From NCBI GenBank assembly GCA_907163375.1, contig CAJQUW010005310.1, positions 124,001 through 188,000 on the forward strand: a stretch of 64,000 bases of DNA, read 5' to 3'. Positions 52,061 to 62,969 of this stretch are shown piece after piece. The translations under genes were made by a program, and so were the position numbers. Under the pieces are notes generated by a model, which was not told where the DNA came from, did not search any database, and worked only from the letters and a program-made list of their open reading frames with translations. The stretch is from Prostheceraeus crozeri. Lineage: Eukaryota; Platyhelminthes; Polycladida; Euryleptidae. Each line of letters opens with the position of its first letter. The first letter of the stretch is position 1.

Positions 52061-53398
52061 AATGGATTCCGCAAATTCCACAAATTCCAAAAATTTAATT
52101 AAATTAAAAATTGCTAATTAGATTTATTAAATTATCTATTAAACAAAAATAAAAACTCAAATTGTAAAATTTATGAAGGTAACGACGACAAACAAAGTTT
52201 GGCTACTACCTACGGTGGTGACATACAAAAAACATTAGAAAACTTTCCTGGATTTATTTGGAGTAAATATTCGAAAGAAAAACATCTTCCTGGTCATTCA
52301 TATACCGGTCCAGGAACTCGATTAGATATAAGACTAGATGAGAATAATAATCCGAAACCAGGTGAAGAACCAATAAATAGAGTAGATGCCGCAGCTTACA
52401 GGCATGATTTAGCTTATCGAAATCATGACCTAAGTTCTCGACATGCAGCTGATAAGAGGATGATTCAAGAACTAGATAGTATTCAGAATCCTTCCTTTAG
52501 AGAAAGAATTGAAAGAATGTTTATTAAGAAAGCTTTACAAGCTAAAATATTATTCGGTCAGGGTTTAAATGAAACGACAACAAAGCTGTCTGAGAGCAAC
52601 GCTCGAACTTATGCCTCCGAAATTCATAAAGAATACAGAAGGCCTAAATATTTATTGAAAGTAAAAGTATTTAATAAAGATGATATTTGGAGTGCTGATC
52701 TAATTCATATGCCGAATGAAAAAGATTATAAATACGCATTGACCGTTATAGATTTATATACACGATATGCTTGGGTAAAGCCTTTAAAAAATAAAAGTGG
52801 TCTATCAGTTAAATATGCGTTTGAAGAAATCTTTAAAGAAAGTAAGAGAAAGCCAAAAAAATTGTTTTTTGATAAAGGGTCGGAATTTTATAACAGAAAT
52901 GTTCAACCACTATTTGAAACTGTTTATTCAACTGAAAATGCAGGGAAGGCCGTAGTGATAGAAAGATTCAATCGGACGTTAGAAAATAAAATTTTCAAGA
53001 AATTTACTCAGCAAGGAAATCAGAAATGGTTGAAGATATTACCAGGAATTGTAGAACAGTACAATAATAAAGTTCATTCTGGTATTGAAGAAACTCCAAA
53101 GAATGCTTCTGACGACCCTGATTTGATAAGAAAAAAAATATTCGAGAATAATTATTCGAATGAGAGTAATCCGAATTTGCAGAAACTTAAGCCGAAATTT
53201 AAAATAGGAGATAGAGTTAGAATATTTAAATATAAGAATAAATTTGAAAAAGGCTTCGTCGGATACTGGACGAAAGAGATATTTGAAGTTTGTAAAATAA
53301 ACCAAAAAATTCCGATTCCTTACGAAATCAAAGATTTAGATGATGAAAATATCAGAGGCCGATTTTATCAAAATGAATTACAACGAACTGATTTTTAA
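52061..53398 (+). CDS. Polinton C PLA2-integrase fusion
   Basis: From 52199 one frame runs 399 codons through both domains. PLA2: calcium loop YTGPGTRLD and His-Asp pair in DAAAYRHDLAYRNHD, then a linker (KALQAKILFGQGLNE...EIHKEYRRPKY) and the integrase core (DIWSADLIHMP, FDKGSEFYNRNV, VIERFNRTLENK) and tail (KFKIGDRVRI...GYWTKEIF). The domains therefore appear to be made as one protein or as a polyprotein. PLA2 would breach membranes, integrase inserts the element. Proposed start ATG 52061, by comparison with 4308. About one small break. Confidence 0.85.
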
Positions 53399-53426
53399 TT
53401 ATCATTATTATTGGAACTAACGTTTC

Positions 53427-53472
53427 GGGAATGAAATTCCCTTGTTAGGCGTAGCCATAGAACCTATGGTTC
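53427..53472. repeat. Mini-hairpins between integrase and protease
   Basis: GGGAAT-GAA-ATTCCC (53427-53441), a GGC-GTA-GCC triplet form, and GAACC-TAT-GGTTC (53460-53472), the last overlapping the protease stop. The A copy has different small palindromes here (about 5682-5715). Confidence 0.85.
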
Positions 53473-53949
53473 GTTCAATTCTGACATAGTATCTAGAAAT
53501 GGTACTCCTTTTTGTAATTTAAATGAAACATAAAGACATAATTGACCACAGTAAGTAGTTCCCGGTTTTTGAATTTGAAATGTATTATAAATTCCATTGC
53601 CAAGTAATATTTTGACTTCGTTTGTTGCAGGTAAACCATAAGAGTCGAACCAATAGTTCTCAGCCTCTGGGCGGTCGAAATAGTAATTATCTTGATTTTC
53701 ATTAAAGATACCTGCAGACCAATGTATTCCTTTTTGGTCTGACGTAAGAAGATTTGTTATGAAATTTATAGTTATAACTTTGTTCCGGGAACTGAAGGTT
53801 CCTGTTGGCTTATTTTTTAGGAATTGTAATTCGCCTCTCATTAGAACATGAAAATTCTTTGTTCCCAATTGATTTGCGATTTTCTTTAAATCGAAATTCG
53901 TTGTTGTTTGTGTTCCATATAATTTCAAAAACTCATTTATATTGCTCAT
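53464..53949 (-). CDS. Polinton C adenain-like cysteine protease
   Basis: 161 codons. His76-Trp77 in GIHWSAG, Asp102 in YWFDSYGLP (equivalent to Glu71 of adenovirus protease), and QKPGTTYCGQLCLY with the nucleophile Cys134 and the oxyanion-hole Gln, in the order of the adenain/Ulp1 fold. Length is close to the smaller Polinton proteases. It would process capsid and core proteins during maturation. Start next to tataaaATG. The frame looks whole. Confidence 0.9.
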   Translation of the reverse strand: MSNINEFLKLYGTQTTTNFDLKKIANQLGTKNFHVLMRGELQFLKNKPTGTFSSRNKVITINFITNLLTSDQKGIHWSAGIFNENQDNYYFDRPEAENYWFDSYGLPATNEVKILLGNGIYNTFQIQKPGTTYCGQLCLYVSFKLQKGVPFLDTMSELNEP

Positions 53950-53995
53950 TTTATAATATAAAAAATTCTTAAGGGACCCCTAGAAGTCAGAAGGG

Positions 53996-54098
53996 AGGGG
54001 GTATTGATTTAAAACTGTTCTCTAATGATGACTTTCCTTACTACTTGGGGGGTATTGATTTAAAACTGTTCTCTAGTGATGTCTTTCCTTACTACTTA
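53996..54098. repeat. 50-bp direct repeat, two copies
   Basis: Same unit as 6223-6374, two copies instead of three. Confidence 0.88.
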
Positions 54099-54139
54099 TT
54101 CGATTTTGAAATGATTTAATTTAATCTAAATTGAAAAGG

Positions 54140-54323
54140 TACATTTGTAAAAGATCGGTTTATTAGCGGAGTTAGTGTTTCGCACATCTTTAGTCAACTG
54201 CAAATCATTTCTAATCAATATGTGAAAATTCTTTATTCCCAATTGATTTACGATCTTATTTGAATCGAAATTTGACGTGGTTTTGTTTGCCGTATATTTT
54301 TAGAAAGACTCTAATGTTACTCA
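54140..54323 (-). pseudogene. Decayed partial duplicate of the protease N-terminus
   Basis: Counterpart of 6403-6591, recognisable from the atgtgaaaattctttattcc stretch and from the start region; more decayed than the A copy. Confidence 0.6.
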
Positions 54324-54855
54324 TTTTAAATGGAATAAAATCTATTTCAGAAATTTCTCAAAAGAATTGCCGTGTAGCAGATGCTAAAATTGTGTCAGCT
54401 GATACGAGTGAAGGAAATCACAGACAATAGCGCATGATGTGGGTTGTGAAATCTCATTCACACTATGAGAACAAAAGAACAAATACAATCTAAACACAAT
54501 AGACATATGAGAGAGAAGAGAAATGAATGAGCATTTCTCTTCATTTTGGTTTCCATAACAATCATTCATGCGACAATATTTTGAATGGAAAAATACACCA
54601 ATTGTCGAACCATGTCGTCACTTTTATCGGCAGCCATATCGACACATTTTCCGGCTCCCAGAACAATTTTGGTGTAAATTTCAATTAGCGTTCAAGGTCA
54701 TTCTATTAAAAGCATACGGGAATTATTCTCATTGAAGACAAGCAATTGTTTTAAAGAATGCATGTCATTGTGAATACAATATTCCTGTAACAGACAGGAT
54801 CGAGAGAGAGAGAAAGAAAGAAAGAAGTCACGCTGCTCCGTAAAAGTTTAATTGA

Positions 54856-54903
54856 GATAACGAAGGATATATTCTTGCGGTTTCCTCCATTTTTGTTTCT
54901 TCC
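54856..54903 (-). repeat. Right terminal inverted repeat of Polinton C
   Basis: gataacgaaggatatattct followed by tgcggtttcctccatttttg; inverted copy of 30014-30062. Beyond it, to about 54950, the sequence still matches Polinton A. Confidence 0.82.
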
Positions 54904-54959
54904 ATTTTTAAAGAAATATTATTAGTCACATGATATATTTTAAAAAACCTGTTTTTAAA

Positions 54960-57900
54960 ATTTTGTGTATTTTTAAAAACCAAAAGTCAGTTGACTTGTT
55001 GGACTGTTCAACATCTGTAGCAGGAAAGGCTGAAGTAAGTGAAATTTGTGGTATTTTGTAGCTATTCGGCTCTAGAGGAACGGTAGGTTGCTAGGCGCCT
55101 TGAGGGATAGAGCACACCTTATTTCGCCTACATCCTTCTATAAGATCTTGAGACCTCGACGTGCATAAAATCTATACGGTCTTATCCATCCTACAAATCT
55201 TCCGAACGTTTTTGCGCTTGATCTTACTGATCTGCTTCATAGACTTGTAAAAATGCTAAGAATCTTGCGTAAAGAATCTTGAAAGTCTTACAAGAAAAGT
55301 TCTGCATAATCGCTGGTGTCTTCCGCAAGTTAGGGCTATTTTTCGCAAGATCTGTCGATTAGTGTATTTACAACCAATCAGTCCCATTAGTTTGTAATAG
55401 AGTGTTTTGATTTAGATTTCCTTGATTGTACATGCATCTAGCATTCAAATACTGATACAGTACAAGTGTCTGACCTACATGAAATCATGAATTCGTCCTT
55501 GAAATAAATAGAGGATGAGATAAGGTGCGCCATTTATTGCTGCCATGTTGCCCCCTTTCCTTCACCGCCATGTGAAGATGACTCTATCATGCATGCACGT
55601 GCACATTGTTATTTCATGTCATGTTCCGGATTATATTTTCACATTGAAGCTGTGAGTAGGAGCCGGGCAGATGATAAAATTGACAAAAGATAAGCATGCA
55701 TATGTAAAATTTACTGCTTTGTCAATTATTCAGTTAAGCGCTTCTACGAAAATGGCTGTGATGCGGCAACTTGAAAGCGGATAAATATTTTCTCAACTGA
55801 TTTGGCATTAACATGAATTTGGAAACAGTCAGACTCTAGTCAGAGCTGACAAGCCATAAAATATTTATTTTTTCATTAGAAATGAAATAGAAGTCTTTCA
55901 GACATGGTTAATGGTCAGCGTCAAGTAGTACTCATGATCAGTAATGAGTTTCAAGATAAGTCGATGTTTTCCGTAATTAATCCGGGCTTTCAATTAATTT
56001 AAAACTAATGCTGTCGGTTTCAGGAATGAATTGTGACCAGACAAATTAAAAGTGATATAATAGCCATAGACCAGAGATTGCACCGGGTCAAGATACGGAT
56101 CCGGGATCCGGCAGATCTGGGTGTAAATGTCCGGATCCGGGATCCGTTCGGTATTGAATGACCATCTATTAAGGTTACAGAAAAGATGAAGTAACTTTTT
56201 CTTACTTTTTTCATTCTAATTGTCATGTTACCGTTGTATAGGCTCATAACCACTGCATCCACTTTACTAATCCATGCTAAAGAATGAATAAATATCCACG
56301 AATTTTAAAGCTAATAACATGAAATATCCATTGTGGTTCTCCAGACTTATGAGAGTGGGGTCCAACTACCTTACTATATACCTACAATGAACAATAGCTG
56401 TAATTACCCATAAGTGGGAGATTCCCTTATTAGTTAAAAAAGCACAAATAAAAGGAAGTCTTTCTCTTTTTTCTTTCAGTTGAATACACGTGGTTATCGC
56501 TATTGAAATTGGTCTTGATTAATTTCGATTTTGATGGACAACAATGGTAAAAATAAACTAAATTAAAACAGAAATTCAGTTTTAGTTATCATGCCTTAAG
56601 AAAGAGTGTACAGGCTCGGTCTCAGATTGTATTGCCGTTACGTTAAACCCTTGTAGCCATCTATTGATATTTAGGAATGATGTTTCGTAAACATTATTTA
56701 ATAACAATTGAGAACTAGATCGACAACTACAGTTGACGATAGCAAAATCTTATCGCATGGAGCGCAAAGTGGTGAAGAGACAAATATAAAAAAATTGCAA
56801 GAGGACTAAAAACGCTGTTGTGTCAATAACTTCCAAGCAAAAGTATATTGGTGACATATGAGTACTTGACTGTTTTATTTATCCCGATCATTAAAGCACA
56901 CGGGAATTAGGTTTTCGGGAAATCCAAAACATTATAATATTGACTGCAGGGAAAGAGATAACACTTAAAAATGTCATTTTCTTTGAAAATATGTAGAAAA
57001 TTATTTGAAGAAGAATATTTTAATATGATAATCCTCAAGTACCATGATAATTAGGACTAACATGTATACATGTAGTTAATTATTTAATAAATGCACAAGA
57101 AGTCCTTATTAATCGTAAAGGACCATAAATCCAGAATCGTTCAGGATTTTATTCGAGTATCCACAGAAAATCCTGCAAGACTTGACCTTTAAAATCCTTA
57201 ACGAAATTTCTACCGGATTTAAAGGAAAATTCGTGTAGCAAAAGGTTCCATAATACTACAAGAACTGGTGTACACAAACCCGTAGAAAATAATCAGTCGG
57301 GTATACCAACATTTCAATGGTACTTGCTCATTACTAGACTTTTCGTTTTTCGCGATCGATCGCGCTTTTTCTGAGACGACGCGACTATGCAAGGAGAGAA
57401 GATGCATCTCAAGATGGTCTCAATGACGGCAACGGTACAGTGACAACCAAATTAAACCTCCTGACCTTTCATTCTGACTGTACTGAATGTCTGAACTCTT
57501 TCATCTGTACAGTGTGCCAACATGAATCTGTACCTGTAGAATTTTCTTATAAGACAGACAGAAATTTGCGTTCTCTTCTAAAATAGCTTCCTCCCTCATT
57601 TCTCATTTACCTCACTTTTTAACAATATGCGGTCTTTTTTTCATATAATTATTCATTTTACAAGTGTATTTTTGCTATGTTTTATTAGATGATAGCGTCA
57701 ATGTATTTTAATTGTTCAGGTTCCAGTCCTTTATTGTAAATATGTGTCTTTAACTCTGCATATACAGCGCCTATTGCTATTGTAGCTCGCATATCTATGC
57801 CAGACAATGTCACGCCATTGAATACATTTCGTATAGCGCTCAGGCAAGCTGCTTGACTTTGTATAATGCCACTTTCACGTTCACCATTGATAAAGCCGGT

Positions 57901-58365
57901 CAGGCGAAATATTTGGTCTCACAACTTCGTTTTCTGTTGATATTCACACTGGAGAATGGCAGAGAGAGAGGCCCGCGCTCACAGCGCTTTATTTCAACGC
58001 ATACTATGAGTTGGCTAACGGGTACACGGCTGGAGAAGCTGATCCAGCAGCATGGTACTGTGAAGTGCAAACGAATTTTTCAGGGTGTATATCCACACCC
58101 TATAAGGATACTCACAATCTGTGAATCTGCCGATATCTACCTGGTTTCTATTCTTGCCAGATAGGATCAAAGAAAGAACGTGTAAATCCAATGGAAAGTA
58201 GAATGTAGCTGCTGTCAAAAATGTGATCTATGTTTTTTCTACTTGTAGGGCCACAACTTAATTGACTTCAATGTCTTCATTTGATCATAACTCATGTGTC
58301 CATGCACCTATTTCTATGAAACTTAACACATTCAGATACAAGAAGCCTCATAATGCCTCACAGTT
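54960..58365. other. Intergenic stretch, no clear gene
   Basis: Short ORFs without motifs. Two copies of cggatccgggatccg lie about 40 bp apart at 56093-56150, and a perfect palindrome CGCGATCGATCGCG at 57351-57364. A possible coding relic is listed separately at 57685-57910. Confidence 0.6.
57685..57910 (-). pseudogene. Possible decayed coding fragment, unrecognised
   Basis: On the minus strand a stretch reads FINGERESGIIQSQAACLSA, then IRNVFNGVTLSGIDMRATIA and IGAVYAELKTHIYNKG, to a TAA at 57687-57685. Amino-acid composition looks protein-like and unlike the flanks. No start, and upstream frames are interrupted. Family unknown; could be a host exon or a transposon piece. Confidence 0.3.
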
Positions 58366-58369
58366 CATC

Positions 58370-61300
58370 AGTCAATGTGAAGTGCGCCAATAGAATGATA
58401 TTCAATTATTTGACAGTCAGTGTGAAACGAGCCCATCAGGACCGACATCCAATTATTCGACAGTCAGTGTGAAACGAGCCCATCAAGACTGACATCCAGT
58501 GATTCGACAGTCAATGTGAAACGAGCCCATCAAGACTGACATCCAGTGATTCGACAGTCAGTGTGAAACGAGCCCATCAAGACTGACATCCAGTGATTCG
58601 ACAGTCAGTGTGAAACGACCCCATCAGGACTTACATCCAGTGATTCGACAGTCAGTGTGAAACAAGCCCATCAAGACTGACATCCAGTGATTCGACAGTC
58701 AGTGTGAAACAAGCCCATCAGGACCGACATCCAGTGATTCGACAGTCAGTGCAAAACAAGCCCATCAAGACTGACATCCAGTGATTCGACAGTCAGTGTG
58801 AAACAAGCCCATCAAGACTGATATCCAGTGATTCGACAGTCAATGTGAAACGAGCCCATCAGGACTGATATCCAGTGATTCGACAGTCAGTGCGAAACGA
58901 TCTCATCAAGACTGACATCCAGTGATTCGACAGTCAGTGTGAAACGAGCCCATCATGACCGACATCCAATGATTCGACAGTCAGTGTGAAACGAGCCCAT
59001 CAAGACTGACATCCAGTGATTCGACAGTCAGTGCGAAACGAGCCCATCAAGACTGACATCCAGTGATTCGACAGTCAGTGTGAAACAAGCCCATCAGGAC
59101 CGATATCCAGTGATTCGACAGTCAGTGTGAAACGATCTCATCAAGACTGACATCCAGTGATTCGACAGTCAGTGTGAAACGAGCCCATCAGGACTGACAT
59201 CCAGTGATTCGACAGTCAATGTGAAACGAGCCCATCAAGACTGACATCCAGTGATTCGACAGTCAATGTGAAACGAGCCCATCAAGACTGACATCCAGTG
59301 ATTCGACAGTCAGTGTGAAACGAGCCCATCAAGACTGACATCCAGTGATTCGACAGTCAGTGTGAAACGAGCCCATCAGGACCGACATCCAGTGATTCGA
59401 CAGTCAATGTGAAACGAGTCCATCTGGACCGACATCCAATTATTCGACAGTCAGTGTGAAACGAGCCCATCAGGACCGACATCCAATTATTCGACAGTCA
59501 GTGTGAAACGAGCCCATCAAGACTGACATCCAGTGATTCGACAGTCAATGTGAAACGAGCCCATCAAGACTGACATCCAGTGATTCGACAGTCAGTGTGA
59601 AACGAGCCCATCAAGACTGACATCCAGTGATTCGACAGTCAGTGTGAAACGACCCCATCAGGACTTACATCCAGTGATTCGACAGTCAGTGTGAAACAAG
59701 CCCATCAAGACTGACATCCAGTGATTCGACAGTCAGTGTGAAACGAGCCCATCAGGACCGACATCCAGTGATTCGACAGTCAGTGCAAAACAAGCCCATC
59801 AAGACTGACATCCAGTGATTCGACAGTCAGTGTGAAACAAGCCCATCAAGACTGATATCCAGTGATTCGACAGTCAATGTGAAACGAGCCCATCAGGACT
59901 GATATCCAGTGATTCGACAGTCAGTGCGAAACGATCTCATCAAGACTGACATCCAGTGATTCGACAGTCAGTGTGAAACGAGCCCATCAGGACTGACATC
60001 CAGTGATTCGACAGTCAGTGTGAAATGATCTCATCAAGACTGACATCCAGTGATTCGACAGTCAGTGCGAAACGAGCCCATCAAGACCGACATCCAGTGA
60101 TTCGACAGTCAGTGTGAAACAAGCCATCAGGACCGATATCCAGTGATTCGACAGTCAGTGTGAAACGATCTCATCAAGACTGACATCCAGTGATTCGACA
60201 GTCAGTGTGAAACGAGCCCATCAGGACTGACATCCAGTGATTCGACAGTCAATGTGAAACGAGCCCATCAAGACTGACATCCAGTGATTCGACAGTCAAT
60301 GTGAAACGAGCCCATCAAGACTGACATCCAGTGATTCGACAGTCAGTGTGAAACGAGCCCATCAAGACTGACATCCAGTGATTCGACAGTCAGTGTGAAA
60401 CAAGCCCATCAAGACTGACATCCAGTGATTCGACAGTCAGTGTGAAACAAGCCCATCAGGACTGACATCCAGTGATTCGACAGTCAGTGCGAAACGAGCC
60501 CATCAGGACCGATATCCAATTATTCGACAGTCAATGTGAAACGAGCCCATCAAGACTGACATCCAGTGATTCGACAGTCAGTGTGAAACGAGCCCATCAG
60601 GACCGATATCCAATTATTCGACAGTCAATGTGAAACGAGCCCATCAAGACTGACATCCAGTGATTCGACAGTCAGTGTGAAACGAGCCCATCAAGACTGA
60701 CATCCAGTAATTCGACAGTCAGTGTGAAACGAGCCCATCAAGACTGACATCCAGTGATTCGACAGTCAGTGTGAAACGAGCCCATCAAGACTGACATCCA
60801 GTGATTCGACAGTCAGTGTGAAACGAGCCCATCAAGACTGACATCCATTGATTCGACAGTCAATGTGAAACGAGCCCATCAAGACTGACATCCAGTGATT
60901 CGACAGTCAGTGTGAAACGAGCCCATCAGGACTGACATCCAGTGATTCGACAGTCAATGTGAAACGAGCCCATCAGGACTGACATCCACTGATTCGACAG
61001 TCAATGTGAAACGAGCCCATCAAGACTGACATCCAATTATTCGACAGTCAATGTGAAACGGGCCCATCAGGACCGACATCCAATTATTCGACAGTCAATG
61101 TGAAACGAGCATATCAGGACCGACATCCAATTATTCGACAGTCAGTGTGAAACGAGCCCATCAAGACTGACATCCAGTGATTCGACAGTCAATGTGAAAC
61201 GAGCCCATCAAGACTGACATCCAGTGATTCGACAGTCAGTGTGAAACGAGCCCATCAGGACCGACATCCAATTATTCGACAGTCAGTGCGAAACGAGCCC

Positions 61301-61800
61301 ATCAAGACTGGCATCCAGTGATTCGACAGTCAATGTGAAACGAGCCCATCAAGACTGACATCCAGTGATTCGACAGTCAGTGTGAAACGAGCCCATCAGG
61401 ACCGACATCCAATTATTCGACAGTCAATGTGAAACGAGCCCATCAAGACTGACATCCAATTATTCGACAGTGAGTGCGAAACGAGCCCATCAAGACTGAC
61501 ATCCAGTGATTTGACAGTCAGTGTGAAACGAGCCCATCAAGACTGACATCCAATTATTCGACAGTCAATGTGAAACGAGCCCATCAAGACTGACATCCAG
61601 TGATTCGACAGTCAGTGTGAAACGAGCCCATCAGGACCGACATCCAATTATTCGACAGTCAATGTGAAACGAGCCCATCAAGACTGACATCCAATTATTC
61701 GACAGTGAGTGCGAAACGAGCCCATCAAGACCGACATCCAGTGATTCGACACTCAATGTGAAACGAGCCCGTCTAGAATGATATCCAATTATTCGACAGT
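58370..61800. repeat. 47-bp satellite array with 22-unit higher-order repeat
   Basis: About 73 head-to-tail copies of a 47-bp unit (attcgacagtcagtgtgaaa / cgagcccatcaagactgaca / tccagtg) with variant positions (aag-act vs agg-acc, cagtg vs caatt, cgag vs caag). Marker variants recur exactly 1034 bp apart (cgaccccatcaggactta at 58616 and 59650; gcaaaacaag at 58751 and 59785), i.e. 22 units. Edges are degenerate. No spacers, no coding. Confidence 0.95.
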
Positions 61801-62960
61801 ATGTAATAGAACAATAGCAGTAATAAGGATATTTCTTAAATTGGATAAAACTTCACTCACTTCTCATTCTAAACCTTGACTTATTGAACAACAATGTAAT
61901 ACTTACATTTGACGATGCATGTTCTGGGTATAGGGCAAGCTTTTCGGTGAAAATATTGCTTTTTACATATGCAATCATCTTGAACTTGGCAGAGAGGTGG
62001 GATTGAAGTCCTGAGATGAATGATTCATTACCAACCCAAAGACTCAGATGTTTAGATTGTTGACCTGCAATACAGATTTTCTTCCAATGAGATTTTCTTC
62101 AGACATCTAGGAAAATGTTAAAGGCATCTGACAAACTAGAAAAAGAGAAAAGCGAGATTGTGTTATAACCTCGTCTTCCAATTCTTGTCAATCTCTTTGT
62201 ATTTCCCTTTTTCTAATTATTAGAAGGGAGGAAATTCATATGCTAAGCAAACAGAGGCACATCGTCAAAAATCCTGCCTTTCCCAATTTCCTAACGGGGA
62301 GTGTGTTCTCTTACTTGCTCTTCGCTATTCCAACTCAATTTCAAGTTGTCTCACTTATGCTAAAGCCGATACCAGGGTTTTGGTAAATGAGTCTATGACT
62401 TTTTCATTTTCGTAAAATGATGATACATGCGATATTTCAGTCTAAGTCAATGTAGGTGTTAATCATGCGTACATAATATAGAAGCAATGTCAAATTTGAT
62501 ACAGATGTCCTGAACAGTGGTAGATTTAATCAATATCTTCGTACTGCATTCTTACATTTTTTCATTCTTTTTATCATTATAATTGCAGGATTTTATCATT
62601 ACTATTACCGATGTTAGGAGATGTAAACTAGGCCTCCTGATGATTCCCGATATTGGATGAAATGTCACCTATTCAGGCCTATTTCCTTTTTTCAACAGAG
62701 GATGGAATTCAATATCTATCTATTCTATTTAGATTGTATTTACAAAAAGCAGCATTTATTAATTATTACAGGCGCGCTACCTTCGGCGATTTGCCAGTAG
62801 TGGGTTTGACCCGTAGATGCATGAAAACATTGTTGTCCACTACTGTATGCTGGATCAGTAATTATGGATATAAGTTCTATTTTTTGAATGATTTCACTGA
62901 ATATCGATGCTGATACTTCTAATTAGTAATAATGCCAACTTAAGGCATAGAGCATCGGCT
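61801..62960. other. Intergenic stretch, no gene recognised
   Basis: AT-rich sequence after the satellite; only short ORFs without motifs. Confidence 0.55.
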
Positions 62961-62969
62961 AAAATGTGT

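Larger units (their letters stand above)
30014..54903 (+). mobile_element. Polinton (Maverick) C, end-to-end, with two nested insertions
   Basis: Both ends are present: 30014-30062 and 54856-54903 are inverted copies (about 48 bp). Genes: membrane protein, unknown protein, penton-like, packaging ATPase, leftward protein-primed polymerase B and two unknown proteins, fibre-like, core protein, major capsid protein, second core protein, PLA2-integrase, leftward protease. Total 24.9 kb; removing the gypsy element and the piggyBac leaves about 16.2 kb, standard for the family. Besides the two insertions there are roughly five to eight small breaks, so it is a fossil, though young: capsid, ATPase, protease and PLA2-integrase frames remain long. 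No 6-bp target duplication was recognisable. Confidence 0.95.

Noticed and set aside
56093-56150. cggatccgggatccg pair as a regulatory site
   Set aside because: Two short copies only; no gene nearby.
58370-61800. CRISPR-like array
   Set aside because: Units are contiguous 47-bp copies with no unique spacers, in a eukaryotic context.
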